Source: Candidatus Praeruminimicrobium purgamenti (GTDB lineage: Bacteria > Elusimicrobiota > Endomicrobiia > Endomicrobiales > Endomicrobiaceae). Taken from it: a DNA stretch of 64,000 nucleotides. Made by a program: the position numbers and the translations under genes. The notes under the pieces are model-generated. The model was given only the letters and a program-made list of their open reading frames with translations. It was not told where the DNA came from and searched no databases. Position 1 is the first letter of the stretch; each line of letters begins with the position of its first letter. Where the stretch lies: positions 124,001 through 188,000 of the forward strand of contig JAHDQW010000002.1 of NCBI GenBank assembly GCA_018433585.1, given 5' to 3'. Positions 7,921 to 15,800 of the stretch are shown piece after piece.

Positions 7921-8379
7921 TTATAATTTGTCGGATTTAAGATAATTATTCTCTATTTGTATTTCGGTATATAGTACATTATTTTGGTAGATTCGGCATA
8001 TAATATTAGAATTTTTTATTTTAGCCCAACTATAGCTATAAATAATAAGAGGATATAATATAATCTGTCGTGATATGCCAGCATCTAATGGCTCAAACCA
8101 TTCACTTTTATTGCCTATTTCCACTCCTTTTTTATTGTCTATAAATACAGCTTTTATACTCAAGTCATTCGAAAATGTTTCATTTGATATATTTTTGATT
8201 TTCATGATAACTGCAGGGAGTGTACCTCCATAATTATCATAAAAACCAGTTTTGTATTCAACAAGTTTTAATTTACTGTTATTCCCATTGTCTATAGCAT
8301 CTTCCATAACATTTAAATCACATCCGCTAACAAATATACTGATAAGAAAAAATACAATAATACAAATATTTTTTTTCAT
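7921..8379 (-). CDS. Lipoprotein of unknown function
   Basis: A 152-residue protein with a signal peptide (MKKNICIIVFFLISIFVSGC) ending in a lipobox, with lipidation expected on the Cys at about residue 20. The mature part is a compact beta-rich domain (AVIMKIKNISNETFSNDL), resembling FxLYD/DUF-type periplasmic domains, but no family is certain. Its start overlaps the stop of the upstream 80-residue gene by 4 bp (8376-8379), so the two are translated together. Confidence 0.68.
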   Translation of the reverse strand: MKKNICIIVFFLISIFVSGCDLNVMEDAIDNGNNSKLKLVEYKTGFYDNYGGTLPAVIMKIKNISNETFSNDLSIKAVFIDNKKGVEIGNKSEWFEPLDAGISRQIILYPLIIYSYSWAKIKNSNIICRIYQNNVLYTEIQIENNYLKSDKL

Positions 8380-8618
8380 TTTTTCCTTCCTTTTTCTTTC
8401 TCAAGTTTTTCAAGAATTTTCCTTATTTTATCTTTAACATCAGTCCTAACAATATCTATTCCTAAATGCCTTTCTACCTCTGCCTTAATCGTACTTTCCG
8501 CCGTTTCTCTCTCTATGGCAATCGACCCCATCATTTTGCCATTTGCAACATAATCTTCAGCCCACTTCCACAAATTTGGATACAGCTCCTTCGTAATTTC
8601 AATGCCTCTCCATTCCAT
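8376..8618 (-). CDS. Hypothetical protein, 80 residues
   Basis: A small, charged, helical protein (MEWRGIEITKELYPNLW... ending EKLEKEKGRKK) with no membrane segment. AAAGGAG precedes the ATG. It overlaps the lipoprotein gene by 4 bp and lies 69 nt downstream of the T-run of the candidate structured RNA at 8687-8849, which could be its leader. A DNA-binding or antitoxin-like role cannot be supported from sequence alone. Confidence 0.6.
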   Translation of the reverse strand: MEWRGIEITKELYPNLWKWAEDYVANGKMMGSIAIERETAESTIKAEVERHLGIDIVRTDVKDKIRKILEKLEKEKGRKK

Positions 8619-8686
8619 GTTTTTCTCCTTTAACCCTCTTGGGTTATACTGAGATTTAACTGCTATTTGACTCCAACTTCTACAAA

Positions 8687-8849
8687 TAAAAAAGACGGCG
8701 ATTTTTAGGCTACTAGAATAACCCGTATAATCGCCGCCATATCCTGTATCCGAAGATACAGGAATAAAGCAAACGATTACTTGTGGTTTCTAGTATGCCC
8801 TCAGACTGTTATCTGACAAGCAAAACGCAGTCTTTCTCTGCGTTCCCAA
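8687..8849 (-). ncRNA. Candidate structured RNA with UUCG hairpin and terminator
   Basis: A 345-nt gap between genes holds a minus-strand series of inverted repeats: CGCAG/CTGCG (8826-8842), TCAGA/TCTGA (8801-8816), an 8-bp hairpin capped by UUCG (CCTGTATC-TTCG-GATACAGG, 8743-8762), and GGCGATT/AATCGCC (8697-8735) followed by six T (8688-8693). In addition ACTAGAA (about 8789-8795) can pair with TTCTAGT, which lies in the loop of the last hairpin, giving a pseudoknot or a switch between two states. A possible promoter, TTGTAG-N16-TAGATT, lies just upstream (about 8855-8883). It may be an independent RNA or a leader of the gene at 8618. Confidence 0.55.
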
Positions 8850-8963
8850 CAAATAATCTATTAAGTTTTAAATACACTACAACTACTGTTTTTATTATAT
8901 AAAAGTAAAAACAACAATACAATTATGTACTGTTGTTTTATCTATGAAAATAATTTGGCTAAA

Positions 8964-9251
8964 TTACTTAAGCCAATTTTGTTTTTTGTTTTTGTTTTTC
9001 TTTATCCATTCCCAAACGCTTTCATAAAGCCATCCAGTATAATTTTTATCAAGAGAAATCTCAGTTATAAAAAACAAGTTGTCATTTGCTATTGTTTTCA
9101 TTCTTATTTGCCAAATTTCTTTTTCTTTAAAACTTTTAACAATAAAAACATTAGGCATAATTTGCACCCAATCTATTGCCAAATCAAGCTTCTTTTTTAA
9201 AGCTTCTGTATCTATTGGTTTTACGATATTTAATGTAATCAAATAAAACAT
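8964..9251 (-). CDS. SinR/Cas2-like ferredoxin-fold small protein
   Basis: A 95-residue protein, MFYLITLNIVKPIDTEALKK, then VFIVKSFKEKEIWQIRMK, then FFITEISL, then WLYESVWEWIK. The pattern of an initial strand, a helix, a middle strand with Val-Lys, a helix and a final strand, then WL, resembles the short SinR-family proteins of the VapD/Cas2-like ferredoxin fold, seen in phage and mobile regions. This is a fold-level guess. Its start immediately follows the stop of the upstream membrane-protein gene (no gap), so the two are co-translated. Confidence 0.5.
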   Translation of the reverse strand: MFYLITLNIVKPIDTEALKKKLDLAIDWVQIMPNVFIVKSFKEKEIWQIRMKTIANDNLFFITEISLDKNYTGWLYESVWEWIKKNKNKKQNWLK

Positions 9252-9695
9252 TTAAGCATCCTCTTTTTCTTCAACTTCAATGTCTTGTACTGTCAATGTT
9301 TTACTATTGTTTCCAGTCATTTCAAGTTTTATATTTTCAATCTCATTAGTATTTTTAGAGAATACTGCGAGATATTGTTTTTCTAGCTGATATTTTTCTG
9401 TTTGTAATCTATCTGGGTCTTTGAATGCAAAAATAGAGTATAACACTATATAAATCAAAAATATAAAAGCGAAAAAAACTATCCCAACATATACTAAAAA
9501 GTCTTTATTAGAAACAATACCCAGTATAATGAAAATTATACTGGCTGAAATAACAAAAAAAGAAAAATGTAATAACCCATCCATTACATTTTTTCTTTCA
9601 ATTTTCCCTGAACCACAAGAAAAAGCACCTAATTTCCAAAATGACATTATTTTCTCTTTTATTTTATTTGTAAGTTTCTTAAAAAATGTTATCAT
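9252..9695 (-). CDS. Two-pass membrane protein of unknown function
   Basis: A 147-residue protein with two hydrophobic segments at about residues 45-90 (FFVISASIIFIILGIV and VYVGIVFFAFIFLIYIVLYSIFAF), a short basic N-terminus and an acidic C-terminal tail. The layout (two membrane helices and a cytosolic tail beside a small ferredoxin-fold protein) is reminiscent of accessory membrane proteins in phage-defence or conflict loci, but no family is recognised. Confidence 0.6.
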   Translation of the reverse strand: MITFFKKLTNKIKEKIMSFWKLGAFSCGSGKIERKNVMDGLLHFSFFVISASIIFIILGIVSNKDFLVYVGIVFFAFIFLIYIVLYSIFAFKDPDRLQTEKYQLEKQYLAVFSKNTNEIENIKLEMTGNNSKTLTVQDIEVEEKEDA

Positions 9696-9752
9696 ATTAT
9701 TCTCTTGAAATCAATTTTTTGTATCAATAATATATAACACTTTTTATAATGC

Positions 9753-9968
9753 TTAAGACTGCTCCGAACCGCCAGACTTATAAGAAGTTCCCTTAATACT
9801 CTTTTTCTCTTTCTTGTTTTTTGTCCTTAAAAGTAACTGTGCCAATTCATCCATTTCCATATTTACTTTCAATGGTTTTTCATTAGTTTTCTTTTTTGTA
9901 TCGTTTGCCCGCTTGTCTATTTCCTTTATCTTTTTAACAGATATTCCACCTATTGTTTTTTTTACCAT
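9753..9968 (-). CDS. Hypothetical lysine-rich protein, 71 residues
   Basis: A very basic, low-complexity protein (MVKKTIGGISVKKIKEIDKRANDTKKK...). GAGG is 4 nt before the ATG. It begins only 7 nt after the stop of the IS1595-type transposase gene and could be read through from it. No domain recognised. It may be a passenger of the insertion sequence or an unrelated gene truncated by it. Confidence 0.5.
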   Translation of the reverse strand: MVKKTIGGISVKKIKEIDKRANDTKKKTNEKPLKVNMEMDELAQLLLRTKNKKEKKSIKGTSYKSGGSEQS

Positions 9969-9975
9969 ATTTCCT

Positions 9976-10890
9976 CTATGATATTGCTTGCTTATACAGC
10001 AAACGTGTATTGTCTATATCGCTTAATAATGCCGATATTCTAGTATACTCATCCATATCCCTTGTATTCATACGAAAGCAAAACATATTAGCATATTTTT
10101 GCAAATGTTTGGCAGACAAAAATATATGTATGCCGTTTATCATGCGTTTTAAATGAGAAAATATACATTCTATTCTGTTTGTAGTATCATCTTCAAATAC
10201 ATATTGCCTTGCAGAATGATTTACTATACGGCGTTCACGACCATTCAATGCACCTTTGTATATAGCAGATTCATCAGTATTAACTATCGCCTTTTGAGAG
10301 ATATGCTGTTCAATATGTGGTGCAATACAAGATTTGTTTATCTTTCTAAATTTTTTCAATACAACTTTACCGCTACGCTGTATCATACCCAAAACTGCTG
10401 TTTTATCGCCTCTAACTTTATCATAAGACAATGTTTTCTTATTCTTATGTTTATTAGTTTCTTTGCCACCTATATATGTTTCATCAACTTCAACCGTTCC
10501 ATCAAGTTTAATAGATTCTGTATCAATAATATTAGAAATGCGTTGTATGATAAACCATGCCGATTTTTGCGTTATACCGATGTCTTTTGCTAATTGTAAT
10601 GAAGATATGCCTTTTTTATGAGATGTAAGTAAAAAAATAGCCATAAGCCATTTTTGGTATTTAATAGGAGAGTCTCCCATAAATGTATTTGTCCTAACAG
10701 AAAAATCTTTACCACAATGACCACAACGGAATATACCTCGTTTCGTTTTATATATAGGTTTACTGGATTGTTCATTATTGCAATGTGGACAAACTATATT
10801 ACCATTCCAACGTTGTTTTACAAAATAATCACGACACTTTTCTTCTGTATCATATTCTTTCATTAAGTCAAATAGACTCTTAAATTTCAT
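9976..10890 (-). CDS. IS1595-family (ISXO2-like) transposase
   Basis: A 304-residue transposase. The N-terminal zinc ribbon has CPHC and CGHC pairs (VCPHCNNEQ, FRCGHCGKDF), and the DDE-type core starts at VEVDETYIGGKE, with NTDESAIY as the second Asp and NRIECIFSHLKR as the C-terminal catalytic position. This is the ISXO2/IS1595 layout. The frame continues upstream to 11007, but AAGGAATTC before the ATG at 10890 fits the real start. No clear left terminal repeat is found next to the stop, so the element may be decayed or may carry the downstream genes. Confidence 0.85.
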   Translation of the reverse strand: MKFKSLFDLMKEYDTEEKCRDYFVKQRWNGNIVCPHCNNEQSSKPIYKTKRGIFRCGHCGKDFSVRTNTFMGDSPIKYQKWLMAIFLLTSHKKGISSLQLAKDIGITQKSAWFIIQRISNIIDTESIKLDGTVEVDETYIGGKETNKHKNKKTLSYDKVRGDKTAVLGMIQRSGKVVLKKFRKINKSCIAPHIEQHISQKAIVNTDESAIYKGALNGRERRIVNHSARQYVFEDDTTNRIECIFSHLKRMINGIHIFLSAKHLQKYANMFCFRMNTRDMDEYTRISALLSDIDNTRLLYKQAIS

Positions 10891-11014
10891 AATGAATTCC
10901 TTTTTTATTTTAACTTTGTTATTTTTAACGAACGACGAGAAAAGTCTGGGCAACAACAAATCTTTTTCATACCATTTAGCCTTGCGTTGCGGGCATTGCC
11001 AATTCACTACTTTT

Positions 11015-11020
11015 TATACT
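11015..11020 (+). promoter_or_regulatory. Possible -10 box before structured leader
   Basis: TATACT about 10 nt before the outer stem that begins at 11030. No good -35 is present at the usual distance (TTGCCA is too close), so support is weak. Confidence 0.3.
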
Positions 11021-11029
11021 AACATTATG

Positions 11030-11140
11030 TTTGTGGGGCAGTCATAGCATAAGTTGCAAATTATGTTATGGCGATGTAGAAGTGATAGACCGTGATAATG
11101 GCAGACTTCTTTAAGATAATTACTGCCATAGCCCCACAAA
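11030..11140 (+). promoter_or_regulatory. Highly structured leader/inverted-repeat element
   Basis: A perfect 10-bp inverted repeat, TTTGTGGGGC (11030-11039) and GCCCCACAAA (11131-11140), encloses two further hairpins. One is CATAGCATAA/TTATGTTATG (11043-11070, 8-nt loop); the other is AGAAGT/ACTTCT (11078-11110). The element ends 13 nt before the start codon of a hydrophobic 30-residue peptide. It could be the folded 5' leader of that mRNA, or the ends of a small (about 110 bp) mobile element; the geometry supports either. Confidence 0.55.
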
Positions 11141-11153
11141 ATAGGTGACATCG

Positions 11154-11246
11154 ATGAGAGATTTTTTCATCGCTGTTTTAGCAAGCTTAACAGCTAGTTT
11201 TATTTGGTTTTTCATTTTATGCTTGTTAAGACTTATCCGAATGTAA
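11154..11246 (+). CDS. Hydrophobic 30-residue peptide, type I toxin-like
   Basis: A short frame starting MRDFFIAVLASLTASFIW and ending RLIRM*. It has one membrane-spanning segment, an acidic residue near the N-terminus and a basic C-terminus, the usual make-up of Fst/Ldr/holin-like type I toxins. AGGTGA (11142-11147) is a plausible ribosome site. A GC-rich terminator follows 9 nt after the stop, and a consensus promoter facing it on the other strand lies at 11361-11389. Toxicity and antisense control are inferences from architecture. Confidence 0.5.
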   Translation: MRDFFIAVLASLTASFIWFFILCLLRLIRM

Positions 11247-11254
11247 TACAGTTT

Positions 11255-11282
11255 GGCGGTATCTGCAAAAACCGCCTTTTTA
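11255..11282 (+). terminator. Rho-independent terminator after the small peptide gene
   Basis: The 6-bp stem GGCGGT/ACCGCC with a 10-nt loop is followed by TTTTTATT. It lies 8 nt after the stop of the 30-codon frame. Confidence 0.75.
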
Positions 11283-11360
11283 TTGCCTTACCATCTACTA
11301 TATAACATTTTTTATTACTGTTAAAGAACTTTTCTTTCTATTCATCCTTATTCTGAATTA

Positions 11361-11389
11361 ATTATAACAATTTTATTCTGTGGTGTCAA
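11361..11389 (-). promoter_or_regulatory. Promoter facing the toxin-like peptide gene
   Basis: On the minus strand, TTGACA (11389-11384) and TATAAT (11366-11361) are separated by exactly 17 nt, a consensus sigma-70 promoter. Transcription would start near 11354 and run antisense through the terminator and the peptide frame, as expected for a type I antitoxin RNA. A related sequence (TTATATACTTGATGCCACA) is at about 6811-6831 on the plus strand. Confidence 0.65.
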
Positions 11390-11412
11390 GTATATAATTG
11401 CCAAAAAAACTA

Positions 11413-11440
11413 TTGACATCCTGATACTATAGGCTATACT
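11413..11440 (+). promoter_or_regulatory. Promoter of small RNA copy 4
   Basis: -35 TTGACA (11413-11418) and -10 TATACT (11435-11440) with a 16-nt spacer, the same layout as copy 3. Confidence 0.78.
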
Positions 11441-11446
11441 ATGAAT

Positions 11447-11553
11447 GCTTCCAAAGGAATTGGGACATCTTGAAAAAGATGAAAAAAGAAACAAAGAGAT
11501 AAATCAACCAAATCTTTTATCTCACTCCCAAAACCGAAGGAAGTGTTTTTTTT
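11447..11553 (+). ncRNA. Small structured RNA, repeat family copy 4
   Basis: Almost identical to copy 3 from the promoter to the GGAAG arm. CTTCC (11448-11452) pairs with GGAAG (11539-11543), TTGGGA with TCCCAA, enclosing CATCTT-GAAA-AAGATG and GAGATAAA...TTTATCTC. It ends in a run of nine T (11545-11553). It lies about 60 nt after the toxin-facing promoter, on the opposite strand. Confidence 0.74.
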
Positions 11554-11638
11554 ATGCAAAGATTTTAATTTTCTATTCAAACTCAAAACGGCAATTTTTT
11601 GCAAACAGCAAAAAATGCGGGTAGTTGACCCGCTGCAA

Positions 11639-11669
11639 GTTACTTTTTATCACGAGTCTAAAAAGTAAC
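11639..11669. repeat. Palindrome GTTACTTTTT/AAAAAGTAAC
   Basis: A 10-bp perfect inverted repeat with an 11-nt spacer, immediately before repeat copy B. A half-copy (AGTTACTTTTTATC) occurs at about 12482. Probably a non-coding REP-like element. Confidence 0.5.
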
Positions 11670-11670
11670 C

Positions 11671-11815
11671 AAAAAGACCCACCGCAGAGTATATTCCTTT
11701 ATATTTTTTACTGCCATTGCTGAACTTATCATTTCCTTAAAACATAATGAAACGGAAATGACTTCAAACAAACAGCAATTAAAAATTTATCTATTTAAAA
11801 TTTTTACAGTAGAAA
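11671..11815. repeat. Nested stem-loop repeat, copy B
   Basis: The best-preserved copy. The outer stem ATTGCTG (11716-11722) pairs with CAGCAAT (11773-11779). The inner stem TCATTTCC (11729-11736) pairs with GGAAATGA (11754-11761) around a 17-nt loop containing CATAATG. Flanks (GACCCACCGCAGA, ATATTCCTTTATATTTTT, CTTCAAACAAACA) match copy A. Strand of activity is unknown. Confidence 0.65.
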
Positions 11816-11917
11816 ATATTGCAGTCATGGCATACTCTAATGCGGTAACTAACGAAAAAATATCTTATTCAATTAATCAATAGGAATGTTTTTTAATTTG
11901 AAGTTTAAAATTTTTTG

Positions 11918-12412
11918 CTATAAATTTTTATCAAAGACAAAATCATCCATTACAAACCCGTTGCCGATATCTGTTTTCTGTTCACGGACAATTTCAAAAC
12001 ATTCGGCTTTGTAAACTTCTATAGCGTGAGTGTTGTTGCGGTTTACGTTAAGCCAAATGCTTTTTAAATTTCTTTTTTCTGCAAATTCTTCAATAAAGTC
12101 AAACGTCCTGCTTGCAATCTTTTTTCCCCTGCTTTGTTTTGATATGTAAAGTTTGCTTAAAAAGAGCTTTCCGCCGGTTTCCTGCAGTCCGGTATATCCG
12201 ACAATTTCATCCCCGTCACAGATAAAAAAATATTCATATCCTTTTTTCTCAATGACATTTTTCAGCGCCTCAAAAGACTGAAACTTTTCAAGCATATAGT
12301 TAATTTGTTCAACTGTTAAAATACCGGAAAAGGCTTCGTGCCAGATTTTATCTGCGAGAACTGCAAGTTTTTGGATATCAGAATCATTATTAATTTTTAT
12401 AAAATTAATCAT
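11918..12412 (-). CDS. GNAT family N-acetyltransferase
   Basis: A 164-residue single GNAT domain. GYTGLQETGGKLFLSKLYISKQSRGKKIASR contains the core beta-strand 4 and the acetyl-CoA pyrophosphate loop (Q-SRGKKIA), and NNTHAIEVYKAECFE is the C-terminal helix motif with the conserved Asn and Tyr. These enzymes transfer acetyl groups from acetyl-CoA to small amines or protein N-termini; the substrate is unknown. It stands alone between repeat-rich gaps. Confidence 0.85.
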   Translation of the reverse strand: MINFIKINNDSDIQKLAVLADKIWHEAFSGILTVEQINYMLEKFQSFEALKNVIEKKGYEYFFICDGDEIVGYTGLQETGGKLFLSKLYISKQSRGKKIASRTFDFIEEFAEKRNLKSIWLNVNRNNTHAIEVYKAECFEIVREQKTDIGNGFVMDDFVFDKNL

Positions 12413-12818
12413 ATAAATATTATATTAAATTTATAAGGGATTTGATATTATGGATTTTGGGATAAATAAGACTTTTGACCTATGACCAGTTACTTTTTAT
12501 CTTCAAACTTCAAAAGCGTTTCTTCTTTTAATCTTCATTTTATGTTTTTTTTGTTTTTTCTTTTTTCCATGCTGAGCTATTCATTCAAATATTTTCTGCC
12601 GGCTCTGAACTTTTTATTTTCTTACGGCATAATGAAATGAAAATAAATTCACACATGCAGAGCCTAACAATTAATAATATAAATTGTTACAAAAAATATT
12701 TTTCATTCATAGACAGCTCTAAGGCATTTTCAAAAAGAAAAAACTGTAGGATTTAAAAACAAATGAATTAGAAAAGTATGATACCCATTGCAAATTAAAA
12801 AAACTTCATTAGAACAAA
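12413..12818. other. Non-coding AT-rich gap with degenerate repeats
   Basis: About 400 nt without a convincing gene. It contains the half-palindrome near 12482, a stretch of T-rich sequence, and repeat copy C at 12585-12664. No clear promoter seen. Confidence 0.5.
12585..12664. repeat. Nested stem-loop repeat, copy C
   Basis: The primary sequence is diverged but the fold is kept. The outer stem GGCTCTG (12601-12607) pairs with CAGAGCC (12658-12664). The inner stem TTTATTTTC (12613-12621) pairs with GAAAATAAA (12639-12647) around a 17-nt loop with CATAATGAAA. The stem bases differ from copy B by compensatory changes, and the loop core is the same. Confidence 0.62.
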
Positions 12819-15800
12819 CTATTTTTGTTTATATGTTGCGTTAGAATTTATTTGTTCTATAGTCGTTTTTATTTCATTCCATAGATTAATCTGATTTTCA
12901 AACAGATCTAAAAAAGTTCCTTTATCTGTAAAAGGACTTTCCTGAAATATAGAAAAATCATTTAATAAGCCATTATGTACAAAATGATTTATAATTTGAT
13001 TAACGAAATATATTTGTCTTGTATCAAGATTTTGTTTGTCTATAAATTTTGAGAATGCTTCTTTTGCTGCCTGCATATCAAGCCCTACTATAGATCTTAC
13101 CAGTTCTCCTAAAGGCATATCTTTAAATTTTTCTTGGTAGTCTTCTTTTGTTCCTAAGTCATGCCACAGTATTTTTTCAAGTTCTTGTATATCTTGCTTA
13201 GTTAAAGATTTGTTATATTTTATTTTCATGATAGAGGGATTATCTTCATGTTGCTTTATATAAAAGGCTACTTTTTTCTCATAATTTTCAAGTTCAGTTG
13301 AAGTATAATCAGGTTCATTTTGATTCATTTCAATAATTGTTTCTGTAAAATCAGTGTCATAGGTTTTTTGTTCTCTCTTTTCTATGTATTTCATTAAATT
13401 TCTTAAATTTATTCTTATATGTTCAAATTCTTTAATTTCCTTAATTTTATCTATATAACCAGGCAATATCAATTTTTCTATCAAATCTTTTTGTTTTATA
13501 ACATCGGGAATAGTTCCGTATTCCATAAGAGCTTTTGTTTTTTTTAATAAATCTTTTTTCATTTTTGCAGAATTCTTATCAACGATATATGCCAACTCCA
13601 AACCGTACATTAAAGCGTCAAATCTTAAAGCTGTAAATTCATCTGTTTCCGGTTCTATTAAAGGAGCAATATGTTCTTCCATCGATAAAATATCTTGATA
13701 AGTTAATACTTTATAGTTATTTTTTTTAGAAAATTTATCAATAAATTTAATGTGTTGTACAACTGCAAAGTTTTTCCTGTTTAATTTAGAAATTTTCTCT
13801 AATAATTCATCAATCAAATTATTTCTGAATTCAATCAAAAATTCTGTTTGATATTTGAAATTTTGAAGTTTAAAAATAATATTGGTTTTTAAATTAAATA
13901 GTTGTTCCTGAATAGTTATTGAGCTGGTTGCATCTTTGTCATTTTTATTTATACGGAAAAATTCAAAATTTGAACAAAAATCAAAAATGTAAAATTCTTT
14001 TTTATCATTACCATCAATAAGCCCTTCGCATAATCTTGTACCTCTTCCGATCATTTGCCAAAATTTAGATATACTCAAAACTTTTTTAAAAAAGACAAGA
14101 TTAAGTATTTCGGGAATATCTATGCCGGTATCAAGCATATCCACAGATATTGCAATTTGAGGCAATTTGCTAGCAGTAGAAAAGTCATCAATCAAGCTTT
14201 GCGAATAGTTTGTGTAATTATCTATAACTCTGCAAAAATGTTGTGGATAATGAGAGTATTGTTTGTTCCATACTTTTAGTATTTTTTCAGCATGTAGATG
14301 GCTTTTTGCAAAAATAATAGTTTTGCCTATTTTATTCCCGTATTCTACTTTTAAACCGGTTGTCAATAACAGATGCAAAACTTTCTTTATTGTATCTTCG
14401 TTAAAAATTTTTGTATTTATTTCAGATGGGCTTATTGATTTTGGTATTTCATACTCTTCTTTTTCAAAAAGCTCTTCATATTGTTGCTTATCTTTTTCTG
14501 AAAGTTCATCATAAAATATACCATTTTCAACTAAATTCAGTTTAGTTTCAATGGAATTATATCCTACTAAATATCCGTCTTCAACAGCTTTTTTTAATTC
14601 ATAAGCATAAGTTGGGACTTCATCTTCAAGTTCAAAGATATTATAAGTATTTTTATCAATTTCATTTTTGGGAGTAGCCGTAAGTCCTATAAGCATTGCA
14701 TCAAAATAATTAAAAATATCTTTATATTTGTTGTAAATGCTCCTGTGAGCTTCGTCTATAATAATCAAATCAAAGTGTCCACAACTGTATAATTTTTTAT
14801 TTTCTTCATCCTTTGTATCATCAATACAATTGATCATTGTTTGATAAGTTGAAAATACGCCTCTGGCATTATAGTTGTCTTTTTCATCCACCAAATTTGT
14901 TACTGAAAGATCCGGCATTAAATTATGAAAAGCTCTTTTTGCCTGCGTAACAAGACTGTTTCTGTCTGCCAAAAATAGAAAATTTTTAATCCATCCGTTT
15001 TGCATAAGAACATCAGTCAGAGATATAACGGTTCTTGTTTTCCCGCTTCCGGTAGCCATAACAAGTAATGCTTTTCTTTTATTATTTTTATCAAAAGATT
15101 CACATACGTTTTTAATAGCTTCTTTCTGATAATATCGTCCTGATATGTGATCATTTATTGTTATATTTGTAAGTTTAGATTTTGAATTCATTTTATTGAA
15201 TTCTTTTTCAAGATCTCTTTTGCTGTATATCGCTGATACTCGTCGTTCAGGATAACCATTTTCTGTATCTATCCAAATTCTAGTATCATATCCGTTTGTC
15301 AAAAATATTATAGGTCTTTGTCCAAACCTTCGTTCTAAATCATCGGCATACAATTTAGCTTGTTGTCTGCCTTTTTCAACATCTACGCTTGTTTTTTTTG
15401 CTTCAATAACTGCCAAAGGTTTTCCGTCGTCTCCAAATAAAACATAATCGGCAAAACCTGTTCCTGCTTTGTTTGGCATTTTTTCTATTGGATATTCATT
15501 CATCCAATTTTTATTGAGTTCCCAGCCGACATCAGTAAGCATAACATCGATATATGCTTTTCTTGTTGAGGCTTCAGTATGAGATATTGGTTCTTCGTTG
15601 TATTTATTTTCTCGCGCTGCTCTTCTTTCTGTCATTTGTGAAACTTGATTTTTGTTAAGTTGGTATAAATCTTTAAGCTCAAATCCCTCTTGCATAGAAA
15701 GAGATATCTTCTCCGTATGATTTATTAACAATTCAGGATTAAAAGCAGTTTGTTGGTATTTTGCCCCGTAATGGAAATAGATAAAATTCATAAAGACATG

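Noticed and set aside
10891-11007. N-terminal extension of the transposase
   Set aside because: The extension lacks a ribosome site, and the zinc-ribbon domain is complete from the ATG at 10890.
11030-11140. Terminal repeats of the IS1595 element
   Set aside because: Both arms lie on the same side of the transposase, 91 nt apart, and no partner repeat was found near 9976; better read as a folded leader or a small separate element.
2733-11553. Repeated units as a CRISPR array or integron attC sites
   Set aside because: Units are ~105-140 bp, thousands of bases apart, and contain promoters and T-runs; no short regular spacers and no attC core (GTTRRRY) were seen.
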